8,782 nucleotides of DNA from an uncultured Eubacteriales bacterium (GCA_900549105.1 URND01000121.1:1-8782); one strand, 5' to 3'; counted from the stretch's first letter, positions 1 through 7,001 are shown. Notes: generated by a model from the letters alone, not told the origin. Numbers and translations are program-made.

Positions 1-595
1 ATTTCACAAACCGGATCAATTCGCCGATTCTTTCCACCGAAAGGGTTGGACGGGTCTGATAGCCTTTGGAACGCTGAATGGTGACAAGCTTTGTCCGCTC
101 ATTAATGGCTTTGCGGATATTTTCAAAATCAAAATCCCCATTTGGAAGCAGATCCACCTGCCGGTAAGTGACTCCATATTCGGCCAGAGAGCCCGTCTGA
201 GGGCGGATGCCAATAACGCCTTCCAATGTATCATAGGGTTTTCCCACCGGTGAAAGCAATTCATCTCCCGGTCTGAGATTGCCGGACAATGCAATCGTCA
301 GCGCATGGGTGCCGCAGGTGATATGAGGACGCACAAGGGCATCCTCCGTATGAAAAATATGAGCGTAGACCTTTTCCAGTGTATCCCGTCCCAAATCATC
401 ATAGCCATATCCGGAGGAAGGCTGAAAATGAGCCTCGCTGACCCGGTTGGCCTGCATAGCCATAACTACTTTTAACTGATTATATTCTGCCGCCTTATCG
501 ATGGCTTTAAACCTTTCTTCCAGGCTTTCTTCGATATGGCCGCAAAAATCATAAACCTCCGGCATAATTCCGGCTGCCCTGTACATATCTTTCAT
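1..595 (-). CDS. Methionine gamma-lyase / aluminium-resistance family PLP enzyme (N-terminal part)
   Basis: The first 198 residues of a fold-type I PLP-dependent enzyme of the family annotated as 'aluminium resistance protein' or 'methionine gamma-lyase family' (YnbB-like). The gene runs off the left edge, so the C-terminal half of a roughly 410-430 residue protein is missing. The start is ATG at 595, with GGAG at 608-605 nine bases upstream. Visible family-like segments are SSGYGYDDLGRDTLEKVYA (residues 60-78), HITCGTHALTIALSGNLRPG (91-110), SPVGKPYDTLEGVIG (115-129) and IQRSKGYQTRP (173-183). The second should form part of the cofactor pocket. I cannot identify the PLP-binding lysine, and it may lie outside the window. 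The ATG overlaps the miaA stop as ATGA, so translation is probably coupled. Substrate and physiological role are uncertain; beta- or gamma-elimination on a sulfur amino acid is inferred from family names only. Confidence 0.88.
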   Translation of the reverse strand, partial: MKDMYRAAGIMPEVYDFCGHIEESLEERFKAIDKAAEYNQLKVVMAMQANRVSEAHFQPSSGYGYDDLGRDTLEKVYAHIFHTEDALVRPHITCGTHALTIALSGNLRPGDELLSPVGKPYDTLEGVIGIRPQTGSLAEYGVTYRQVDLLPNGDFDFENIRKAINERTKLVTIQRSKGYQTRPTLSVERIGELIRFVK

Positions 596-1533
596 TTTAA
601 CAAACTCCATTCTTTATTCATTGTACTTAAAATTTCTTTTAATATTTCTTCATCAGACATCCGGCTTTTGTCCAGCCAGCGCACATCCCGTTCCCGGCGG
701 AACCAGGTAAGCTGACGTTTTGCAAAATGCCGGGTATCCCGTTTTAGAATATAAACGGCTTCCTCCAGGGAACATTCCCCCTGCAGATAGGGAATAAACT
801 CCTTATATCCAAGCCCCTGCATGGAAACCAAAGAACTATCATACCCCTTTTTCAGCAGATTGTCTACCTCTGAAATCAAACCGGTTTCAAGCATTTTATC
901 AATGCGCTTTTCTATGCGTTCATATAAAACTTCCCGCTTATGGGTCAAAACGAAATAAAGAAAATCATAGGGAGATTTTTTCTGCCGTTCCGCCGCATTG
1001 TGGGCCGATATTTTTTCACCGTGCATCCGATAATATTCCAGGGCGCGAATCACCCGTTTGACGTTATTGGCGTGAATCTGTTCCGCAGATTCCAAATCTA
1101 CCTCCCGAAGCATGTTATGGAGATATTCGGGGCCCTTTTCTGCTGCAATTTTCTCCAGTTCCTTCCGTATGGAAACATCCGAATCCTCTTCAGAAAAATC
1201 AATATCATAAAGAAGGGCCTGAATATAGAAGCCTGTCCCGCCGACAAGTATCGGAATGTGGCCGCGGTCATAAATCTCTTCGACGGCCGCTTTCGCCAAA
1301 TCCTTAAACACGGCTACGTTAAAGGCCCTGTCCGGCTCAAGGATATCAATCAAATGATGGGGTACGCCCTGCATTTCCTCCGGGCGGATTTTTGCCGTGC
1401 CGATATCCATATATTTGTAAACCTGCATAGAATCGGCGGAAATAATCTCTCCGCCAATGGATTTTGCCAGTGCAATTGATAATTCTGTTTTTCCGACGGC
1501 CGTCGGCCCGGTCAATATAATCAAAGGTTTCAT
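592..1533 (-). CDS. miaA: tRNA dimethylallyltransferase MiaA
   Basis: MiaA transfers a dimethylallyl group from DMAPP to N6 of A37 in tRNAs that read codons starting with U. This is the first step towards ms2i6A and aids codon-anticodon stability. The 313-residue length is normal for the family. Visible motifs are the P-loop GPTAVGKT (9-16), DSMQVY (34-39, containing the usual catalytic Asp and the substrate-channel region), GVPHHLIDI (56-64), VGGTGFY (97-103), a KRVIRALEYY segment in the middle, and the C-terminal TRHFAKRQLTWFRR (267-280). I chose ATG at 1533, although the frame is open up to 1578, because the P-loop strand begins directly at MKPLIILTGP and GGGGTG (1544-1539) sits 5 nt upstream. 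The longer version would also overlap the end of mutL. It lies 16 nt after mutL and overlaps the next gene by 4 nt. In many Bacillota hfq follows miaA; here it does not. Confidence 0.97.
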   Translation of the reverse strand: MKPLIILTGPTAVGKTELSIALAKSIGGEIISADSMQVYKYMDIGTAKIRPEEMQGVPHHLIDILEPDRAFNVAVFKDLAKAAVEEIYDRGHIPILVGGTGFYIQALLYDIDFSEEDSDVSIRKELEKIAAEKGPEYLHNMLREVDLESAEQIHANNVKRVIRALEYYRMHGEKISAHNAAERQKKSPYDFLYFVLTHKREVLYERIEKRIDKMLETGLISEVDNLLKKGYDSSLVSMQGLGYKEFIPYLQGECSLEEAVYILKRDTRHFAKRQLTWFRRERDVRWLDKSRMSDEEILKEILSTMNKEWSLLK

Positions 1534-1549
1534 ACATACACCCCGTTTG

Positions 1550-3454
1550 CTAAACGATACGTTTGAACTTCTTCTCAAGTTCAGTTTTTGTCATGGAAAT
1601 GATGGTCGGACGGCCATGGGGACAGGTATAGGGATTTTCTGCCTGCAGTAATTCTTCAATCAAGGCGTCTGCCTCTTTAAAGGAAATCCGCATATTTCCT
1701 TTGACGGCAGCTTTACATGCCATCGTTGCAATTCGGTCGCCTATCATATCCGTCCGCATCCTCGGCGCTTCGCCGGACAGCTCATCCAGCAGCTCCGTGA
1801 CCATCTCTTTTTCGGTAAAGCCATACAAATCCGAAGGCACGCCCCGGAGAGCATATTCTTTGCCGCCAAAGGATTCAAATTCAAACCCCATGCGTTTAAA
1901 ATCATCCATGTACCGGTTTAATAAATCCGCCTCTCCCATGGACAGGGTTAATATAACCGGCGGTTCAAGCAGTTGAATCATCGGCTTGCTTTCCTTAAAC
2001 CGTTTCATCAGTTTCTCATAAAGTACCTTTTCATGGGCGGCATGCTGGTCGATAATAAATAATTTTCCATCATATTCGACAATCCAATAGGTTTCAAACA
2101 CCTGCCCGATTAATTTGTGCTGTATCCTGGCTTCCTTTGTGAGAAGTCCGGTTTCAAATAATTCGTACTGCTGCGGTTTTTCTTCGACAACCGATGCCCG
2201 CATCGCTTCCAGCCGTTTTTTCTCAAAAGGCTCGGGGAACTTCTCTTTCGCTGCCGCTCCTGCTCCGGAAATTTTCGGCTGCTCCGCCGGTTTTTCTGTT
2301 TTGAAAATTTTCGGCTGTTCCACTGGTTTTTCTGTTCCGGATTTTTTCATGGGTTCCGATGGTTTTTCCGGCGAATGGTCCTGCGGGGCCGCCGGCCTTA
2401 CCGCCGGTTGTCTCAGGGATTCTTCCCTTTTTGGAGCCGCCGCCGGCTTAACCTCGGGGATTAATTCCCTGCCAAGCAGAATCCGCCGCAGCGTCTCATA
2501 GACAAAGCGGTACAATTCCTGCCCGTGACTGAAACGGACTTCCATTTTTGTCGGATGGACATTGACATCCAGCTCCGCCGTATCCAATGTAAAATGGAGA
2601 ACGGCAAAGGGAAATTTATGAACCATTGTAAAGGTTTTATAGGCATCCTCAATCGCCTGGGTAATGACCGGGCTTTTGATGTATCTTCCGTTGATAAAAT
2701 AATTTTCATAGGTACGATTCCCACGGCAGATAATAGGTTTTCCGATAAACCCGGTCATCTGAATTCCATCCTGTTCTGCCTCCGCCGGAAGAAGGTTTGC
2801 CGAGATATCTCTGCCATAAATATGATAAAGGATATCTTTTAACCGTCCATTTCCCGATGTGTGAAGCCGGTTCTGCCGGTTGTTGATAAATTTAAAGGAA
2901 ACCTCCGGGTGGGACATGGAGAGCCGGGCAATCAAATCATTAATATATCCGGCCTCTGTCATATTGGATTTTAAAAATTTCCTGCGGGCCGGTGTGTTAT
3001 AAAATAACTGTCGGACAATAAAGGTCGTTCCATCGGGACAGCCGATGTCCTCCATTGACTTCTCCACGCCGCCGTCTATCCGATAACGGCACCCGGTCAT
3101 GGCATGGGCTGTTTTTGTCAAAAGTTCCACCTGGGCCACCGCCGAAATGCTGGACAGGGCCTCTCCCCGGAATCCAAGGGAACGGATTGTCTGCAAATCC
3201 TCTGAATTTCGGATTTTACTTGTGGAATGGCGCAGAAAAGCCATGGCAATATCTTCTTTTTCCATGCCGCTGCCGTTATCCGTAATCCGAATCAGCGATG
3301 TGCCGCCGTCCTGAATCTCTATCGTTATTGCTGTCGCCCCGGCGTCGATGGCATTTTCCACCAATTCCTTGACAACTGAGGAGGGGCGTTCTACAACCTC
3401 GCCGGCAGCTATTTTATTGATGGTCTCCCCATCCAATACCTGTATTTTTCCCAT
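1550..3454 (-). CDS. mutL: DNA mismatch repair endonuclease MutL
   Basis: MutL couples MutS mismatch recognition to strand nicking and excision. The protein has 634 residues. The N-terminal GHKL ATPase shows KELVENAIDAGA (29-40, with catalytic Glu30 and Mg-binding Asn34), DNGSGM (59-64), GFRGEAL (94-100), FYNTPARRKF (151-160) and NVHPTKMEVRF (298-308). A low-complexity Pro/Glu/Lys-rich linker covers about 332-440. It contains three imperfect 12-residue repeats (362-397) and a QYELF peptide (429-433). The C-terminal domain has the metal-dependent endonuclease motif DQHAAHEKVLYE (469-480), exactly DQHA(X)2E(X)4E, plus ACKAAVKGN (579-587) and CPHGRPT (611-617). It is therefore a nicking MutL, as expected for a bacterium without MutH. 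The gene starts 4 nt after the mutS stop. GGTGAT (3463-3458), overlapping that stop, is the probable ribosome binding site, which suggests translational coupling. Confidence 0.98.
   Translation of the reverse strand: MGKIQVLDGETINKIAAGEVVERPSSVVKELVENAIDAGATAITIEIQDGGTSLIRITDNGSGMEKEDIAMAFLRHSTSKIRNSEDLQTIRSLGFRGEALSSISAVAQVELLTKTAHAMTGCRYRIDGGVEKSMEDIGCPDGTTFIVRQLFYNTPARRKFLKSNMTEAGYINDLIARLSMSHPEVSFKFINNRQNRLHTSGNGRLKDILYHIYGRDISANLLPAEAEQDGIQMTGFIGKPIICRGNRTYENYFINGRYIKSPVITQAIEDAYKTFTMVHKFPFAVLHFTLDTAELDVNVHPTKMEVRFSHGQELYRFVYETLRRILLGRELIPEVKPAAAPKREESLRQPAVRPAAPQDHSPEKPSEPMKKSGTEKPVEQPKIFKTEKPAEQPKISGAGAAAKEKFPEPFEKKRLEAMRASVVEEKPQQYELFETGLLTKEARIQHKLIGQVFETYWIVEYDGKLFIIDQHAAHEKVLYEKLMKRFKESKPMIQLLEPPVILTLSMGEADLLNRYMDDFKRMGFEFESFGGKEYALRGVPSDLYGFTEKEMVTELLDELSGEAPRMRTDMIGDRIATMACKAAVKGNMRISFKEADALIEELLQAENPYTCPHGRPTIISMTKTELEKKFKRIV
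2265..2372 (-). repeat. 36-bp tandem repeat coding the MutL linker
   Basis: Three consecutive 36-bp units encode the 12-residue blocks PEKPSEPMKKSG, TEKPVEQPKIFK and TEKPAEQPKISG (MutL residues 362-397). The two best units are 36 bases apart: 30-base cores at 2271-2300 and 2307-2336 differ at three positions. The third unit is more diverged. Because the period is a multiple of three, gain or loss of a unit would change linker length without a frameshift. Confidence 0.8.
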
Positions 3455-3458
3455 ATTA

Positions 3459-6092
3459 TCACCGTTTCTTTATCTCATCCTGATATTGATATAAAAGGTT
3501 AATGGCTTCAAGGGGCGTCAAGCGTCCCAAATCCAGCGCCGCAATCTGCGCAATGATTAAATCATCCGGCAAAGCGGCTTCCGCGCGGCTTTCTTCCACA
3601 AAGGAAGGTTCGGAATTTTCAAGATATTTTGCTTCCTCCCCGGCAATCTCTCTGGCCGTTGAGGCGATATCCGCATTCACAAGCTGGAGCACAATCTCCT
3701 TTGCCCTGTCTGTGACAGAAGAAGGTATTCCGGCCAGTTTTGCCACCTGAATACCATAGCTTTTATCCGCTCCTCCCTGAATGATCTTGCGCAAAAATAT
3801 AATATCGTCCCCCTGTTCCTTAACGGCAATGCAATAATTATTTACGCCCGGGAGACGGCCTTCCAGTTCAGTCAATTCATGATAGTGGGTGGCAAAAAGG
3901 GTTTTCGCACCGAGTTTCTTTTTATCGCTGATATGCTCCACCACCGCCCAGGCGATGCTCAGACCGTCAAAGGTCGACGTTCCCCGGCCAATCTCATCCA
4001 GAATCAATAAGCTGTTTTTCGTGGCATTTCGAAGAATATTGGCAACCTCATTCATTTCCACCATAAAAGTACTCTGGCCGCTGGCCAAATCATCCGAGGC
4101 GCCGACACGGGTAAAAATCCGGTCCGCAATACCGATATCCGCACTGGCAGCCGGGACAAAGGAACCCATCTGGGCCATCAGCACGATAAGGGCCGCCTGA
4201 CGCATATATGTAGATTTTCCTGCCATATTCGGCCCGGTGATAATGGAGATTCGGCGGTCATCATTGTCAAGAATAGTATCGTTCGGCACAAAGGCATCAT
4301 TTGGAATCATCTGCTCGACCACCGGGTGGCGTCCATCTTTTATATAAATCCGCCCGTCCTCATTAATCTGAGGCCGTACATAATGGTTGCGCTCAGCCAC
4401 ATAAGCCAGCGACGCATAGACGTCCATTTTAGCCAGCGCTTTGGCTGTCTGCTGAATCCGCTTCACCTCCGCGCCAATCTGATCGCGAATCATGGCAAAG
4501 AGGTCGTATTCCAGAGAAAACAGTTTTTCCTCAGCCCCGAGAATCATATCCTCCAGTTCTTTCAGCTCGGGAGTAATGTATCGCTCCGCATTTGCCATGG
4601 TCTGCTTGCGTGTCCAGTCTTCCGGGACAAGCTCTTTATAGGAATTTGTCACTTCAAGATAATAACCAAATACTTTATTGAATTTAATCCGAAGATTTTT
4701 AATACCGGTTTTTTCCCGCTCCCGCTGTTCCATCTGGGCCAGCCATTGCTTCCCCTCGGTTTTGGCATTGCGGTACTTATCCACAGTTTCATTATAACCT
4801 GTTTTTATAATTCCGCCCTCTTTGATGGAAATCGGCGGTTCTTCCTCAATGGCCGTTTCAATCAGCTTTGTGATATCTTCAAGTCCATCCAGATTTTCAT
4901 AGATTTCTTTTAAATCAGAGGTTTTCATGTTCCGAAGCAGATATTTAATCGGCGGAATCATGGATAAGGAATTCTTAAAGGAAATCATATCCCGGGGATT
5001 GGCGGATTTATAGCTGATTCTGCTCATCAGCCGCTCCAAATCATAAATCGCATTTAAGTATTCACGGATTTCATCTCTGGTAATCACGTCTTCATTTAAC
5101 TCTTCCAAACTTTCCAGCCGCCGTTCAATCAAATCCTTTTGAACAAAGGGCTGTTCAATGCAGGTCCGCAGATAACGGGCCCCCATGGCCGTTTTTGTTT
5201 TATCCAGCACCCAGAGAAGGGAACCCCGCTTCTGTTTTTCCCGAAGAGTTTCCAAAAGCTCCAGATTTCTGCGGGTAGCCGTGTCCAGCACCATGAAACG
5301 CTCCGTCTGATACGGGGTGATTTTTGTCATCTGGGGCAGGGCGTTTTTCTGAGTTTCATATAAATACTGGAGAAGCATTCCGGCTGCAATAGTCCCCGTC
5401 GGATAATCCGAGAGGCCGAGACCTTCCAGAGATGCCACATGAAAATGCTCCTTTAATTTCTGAATACAAAGCGACTCATCGGAATACCAGCTTTCCAGAA
5501 GAGAGACAGATATACGCATTTTCTCTCCGATATCCTCCAAATCGATGCCGCACATTGGAAAATAGTCGTTATAAACAATTTCCGCCGGTGTGTATTTCGT
5601 GATTTCATCCATGACTTTTTTATCCGAATCGACTTCCGTCATATAATAATCGCCGGTTGAAATATCCGCGACACTGATGCCAAAACGCTCGTCCATATAA
5701 AAAAGACACATGAGATAATTATTTTTCGTTTCATCCAAAGACTGTATACTCAGGTTTGTGCCCGGCGTGACAATGCGGATAACTTCCCGCTTAACAATCC
5801 CTTTTGCTGTTTTCGGGTCCTCCACCTGCTCACAGATAGCCGCCTTATATCCCTTTTCAATTAATTTTGTCAGATAGCCGTCCAAGGCATGGTAAGGAAT
5901 ACCGCACATCGGGGCGCGTTCCTCCTGTCCACAGTCTTTTCCTGTCAGGGTGATTTCCAAAGCCTTCGAAGCCACAAGCGCGTCTTCAAAAAACATTTCA
6001 TAAAAATCTCCCAGGCGATATAATAAAATGCAGTCCTTATATTGTTTTTTTGTCTCTACGTATTGCTGCATCATAGGTGTTAATGGTGCCAT
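3459..6092 (-). CDS. mutS: DNA mismatch repair protein MutS
   Basis: MutS binds mismatches and small loops as a dimer and, on ATP binding, becomes a sliding clamp that recruits MutL. The 877-residue length is typical. GDFYEMF (28-34) holds the Phe-X-Glu mismatch-reading residues (Phe30, Glu32). The connector, lever and clamp domains follow. The ATPase has Walker A GPNMAGKS (620-627), the loop SGQSTFMVEM (671-680), Walker B and signature LLILDEIGRGTST (695-707), and ATHYHEL (734-740). The C-terminal helical region ends in LTPLEAINLLYQYQDEIK. The start ATG at 6092 is preceded by GGAGG (6103-6099) with 6 nt spacing. I found no QLSFF-like clamp-binding peptide after the ATPase, where Bacillus MutS has one. 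It is the first gene of the operon and lies divergent from the GNAT gene. Confidence 0.98.
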   Translation of the reverse strand: MAPLTPMMQQYVETKKQYKDCILLYRLGDFYEMFFEDALVASKALEITLTGKDCGQEERAPMCGIPYHALDGYLTKLIEKGYKAAICEQVEDPKTAKGIVKREVIRIVTPGTNLSIQSLDETKNNYLMCLFYMDERFGISVADISTGDYYMTEVDSDKKVMDEITKYTPAEIVYNDYFPMCGIDLEDIGEKMRISVSLLESWYSDESLCIQKLKEHFHVASLEGLGLSDYPTGTIAAGMLLQYLYETQKNALPQMTKITPYQTERFMVLDTATRRNLELLETLREKQKRGSLLWVLDKTKTAMGARYLRTCIEQPFVQKDLIERRLESLEELNEDVITRDEIREYLNAIYDLERLMSRISYKSANPRDMISFKNSLSMIPPIKYLLRNMKTSDLKEIYENLDGLEDITKLIETAIEEEPPISIKEGGIIKTGYNETVDKYRNAKTEGKQWLAQMEQREREKTGIKNLRIKFNKVFGYYLEVTNSYKELVPEDWTRKQTMANAERYITPELKELEDMILGAEEKLFSLEYDLFAMIRDQIGAEVKRIQQTAKALAKMDVYASLAYVAERNHYVRPQINEDGRIYIKDGRHPVVEQMIPNDAFVPNDTILDNDDRRISIITGPNMAGKSTYMRQAALIVLMAQMGSFVPAASADIGIADRIFTRVGASDDLASGQSTFMVEMNEVANILRNATKNSLLILDEIGRGTSTFDGLSIAWAVVEHISDKKKLGAKTLFATHYHELTELEGRLPGVNNYCIAVKEQGDDIIFLRKIIQGGADKSYGIQVAKLAGIPSSVTDRAKEIVLQLVNADIASTAREIAGEEAKYLENSEPSFVEESRAEAALPDDLIIAQIAALDLGRLTPLEAINLLYQYQDEIKKR

Positions 6093-6098
6093 TCGTTT

Positions 6099-6103
6099 CC
6101 TCC
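6099..6103 (-). promoter_or_regulatory. Ribosome binding site of mutS
   Basis: GGAGG on the minus strand, six bases before ATG at 6092. It fixes the mutS start. Confidence 0.85.
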
Positions 6104-6143
6104 GGTTTCTATATAAATCATATTATAAATAAATTCTTATAAC

Positions 6144-6172
6144 ATCTTATCTTTTTCCCAAAATAATGTCAA
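6144..6172 (-). promoter_or_regulatory. Sigma-A-type promoter of the mutS-mutL-miaA operon
   Basis: On the minus strand a perfect -35 TTGACA (6172-6167) is followed by a 17-nt spacer and a -10 TAAGAT (6149-6144, 4 of 6 matches to consensus). Transcription would begin near 6137, giving a leader of about 45 nt before mutS. No operator or hairpin is evident in that leader. No promoter was recognised in the 4- to 16-nt gaps further down, so this one probably drives all four genes. Confidence 0.7.
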
Positions 6173-6259
6173 CAAATTCCACGCCCTTTCGATAAAATTC
6201 ATCAGATTGACAAAAAACACCATTTTATTAACTTTATCCCCACTTTTTTCAAAAATAGG

Positions 6260-6288
6260 TTGATTTTTCGTAAAAAAAGGGCTATGAT
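6260..6288 (+). promoter_or_regulatory. Sigma-A-type promoter of the GNAT gene
   Basis: The -35 box TTGATT (6260-6265) is followed by a 17-nt spacer and the -10 box TATGAT (6283-6288, 5 of 6 matches). Transcription would start near 6295, about 75 nt upstream of the GNAT start. The -10 is embedded in a short dyad CTATG-ATAAC-CATAG (6282-6296) that could be chance or a small operator. Confidence 0.6.
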
Positions 6289-6326
6289 AACCATAGTTTT
6301 CCGTTTTTCGAACCACTTTCAACCCA

Positions 6327-6342
6327 CCAAAAATATTTTTGG
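6327..6342. repeat. Perfect 16-bp palindrome in the GNAT leader
   Basis: CCAAAAATATTTTTGG reads the same on both strands. It lies about 32 nt downstream of the predicted transcription start and 28 nt upstream of the GNAT ATG. The position would suit a repressor-binding site. The region is AT-rich, but the G/C caps make the symmetry less trivial than an A/T run. No protein can be assigned to it. Confidence 0.5.
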
Positions 6343-6358
6343 ATTGTTTGAAGCAGAG

Positions 6359-6364
6359 AAAGGA
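6359..6364 (+). promoter_or_regulatory. Ribosome binding site of the GNAT gene
   Basis: AAAGGA, six bases before ATG at 6371. It selects this start over the in-frame TTG at 6260, which would add 37 residues unlike the family and would start inside the predicted promoter. Confidence 0.7.
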
Positions 6365-6370
6365 CATAAA

Positions 6371-6844
6371 ATGCTCTTACAGTTGATTAAAGAAGAAGAT
6401 ATTGCTGAAGTTCTTGAAATTTATACGCCCTATGTGCAGGATACGGCCATCACTTTTGAATGTGAAATTCCAACCCTGGAAAACTTTTCGGACCGCGTTC
6501 ATCACTATATGGAACAATATCCATGGATTGTAGCGAAAACCCACGGCAAAATTGTCGGCTATGCCTATGCCTCCCTCTATCGGAGCCGGGAAGCCTATCA
6601 GTGGTGCTGTGAACTTTCGGTTTATCTCCGCCCGGAAAATAAGGGAACAGATTTGGGACGTACCCTTTATTCCGCATTGATGGATCTGCTGACACTTCAG
6701 GGCTACTATACCGTTTACGGCGTGATTACCCTGCCAAATGAAGCCAGTCTGACCCTTCACAAGCGGCTCGGCTTTTCCATGGATGGTATTCAGTCCAACT
6801 GCGGTTTTAAACTTGGAAGCTGGCACAATACGGCCATCATGTAA
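6371..6844 (+). CDS. GNAT N-acetyltransferase (phosphinothricin acetyltransferase-like), truncated by an in-frame stop
   Basis: A 157-residue GNAT-fold protein resembling the PAT/YncA group, which acetylates the amino group of phosphinothricin, methionine sulfone or related small amines using acetyl-CoA. Family-like segments are EIYTPYVQDTAITFECEIPT (16-35), YPWIVAKTHGKIVGYAYAS (50-68), ELSVYLRPENKGTDLGRTLY (81-100), LPNEASLTLHKRLGF (121-135) and FKLGSWHN (146-153). Two things are odd. The acetyl-CoA pyrophosphate loop, normally R/QxxGxG, reads KGTDLG (91-96), with Asp94 in place of the first motif Gly. The protein also stops right after WHNTAIM, where relatives continue with a further strand and a proline-rich tail. 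That tail is present in frame beyond the stop. It is therefore either a recently damaged gene or a truncated allele. It has its own promoter and is convergent with the glutamine synthetase gene. The real substrate is unknown. Confidence 0.85.
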   Translation: MLLQLIKEEDIAEVLEIYTPYVQDTAITFECEIPTLENFSDRVHHYMEQYPWIVAKTHGKIVGYAYASLYRSREAYQWCCELSVYLRPENKGTDLGRTLYSALMDLLTLQGYYTVYGVITLPNEASLTLHKRLGFSMDGIQSNCGFKLGSWHNTAIM

Positions 6845-6949
6845 AAAGCGCTGAGGGATTTCGAACCGCCCCTCGCTCCGCCAAAATCGATTCACGAACT
6901 TCCCAATGATGTAATCAATGCCATTCTCAGCAAAGGTACGCTGCACTAA
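6842..6949 (+). pseudogene. Detached in-frame C-terminal tail of the GNAT gene
   Basis: Starting with the TAA at 6842-6844, the same frame stays open for 34 codons to a second TAA at 6947-6949. The translation includes KALRDFEPPLAPPKSIHEL. This resembles the tail of PAT-family proteins, which after the WHDV segment have an aromatic residue, a charged residue and then a proline-rich end such as DFELPAPPRPV (recalled from the Streptomyces bar product). The first TAA takes the place of what is usually Glu or Gln, one base change away. The second TAA lies one base before the terminator hairpin, where a natural gene end would be. The intact protein would be 192 residues. Alternatives are a sequencing error or readthrough. 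Confidence 0.75.
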
Positions 6950-7001
6950 AAAAGGTGTAAAGTTATTGATGATTCAATAAAACTTTACACCTTTATTTTT
7001 T
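6948..7001. terminator. Bidirectional intrinsic terminator between GNAT and glutamine synthetase genes
   Basis: A perfect 14-bp stem, AAAGGTGTAAAGTT (6951-6964) with AACTTTACACCTTT (6981-6994), encloses a further ATTG/CAAT pairing across a two-base bulge. On the plus strand it is followed by ATTTTTT (6995-7001). On the minus strand it is followed by TTTTTT (6953-6948). It can therefore end transcription from both convergent genes. It begins one base after the second GNAT stop codon and lies 15 nt beyond the glutamine synthetase stop. Confidence 0.9.

Noticed and set aside
1534..1578. Longer miaA start at 1578
   Set aside because: The extra 15 residues are not family-like and overlap mutL. 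The ATG at 1533 has a ribosome binding site and begins right at the P-loop strand.
4326..4913. 195-codon plus-strand frame inside mutS
   Set aside because: It is antisense to well-conserved MutS domains and has no supporting signal. The plus-strand frames inside miaA, mutL and the glutamine synthetase gene were dropped for the same reason.
6207..6212. Plus-strand TTGACA facing the mutS promoter
   Set aside because: No acceptable -10 box lies 16-18 bases downstream. The TTGATT/TATGAT pair at 6260-6288 is a better promoter for the GNAT gene.
6137..6367. 76-codon minus-strand frame upstream of mutS
   Set aside because: It lies in the AT-rich intergenic region, covers both promoters and ends at the predicted mutS transcription start. 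Its translation has no recognisable domain, and its start has no clear ribosome binding site.
6855..6882. tRNA-Ser-like 3' end on the plus strand (TTCGAACC followed by CTCGCTCCGCCA)
   Set aside because: The T-stem does not pair properly and no 5' half, D-arm or anticodon arm is present upstream. The same bases are better explained as the in-frame C-terminal codons of the GNAT gene.
6377..6946. 189-codon minus-strand frame opposite the GNAT gene
   Set aside because: It is the antisense shadow of the GNAT coding region and its tail. The plus-strand frame has clear family motifs and the minus-strand one has none.
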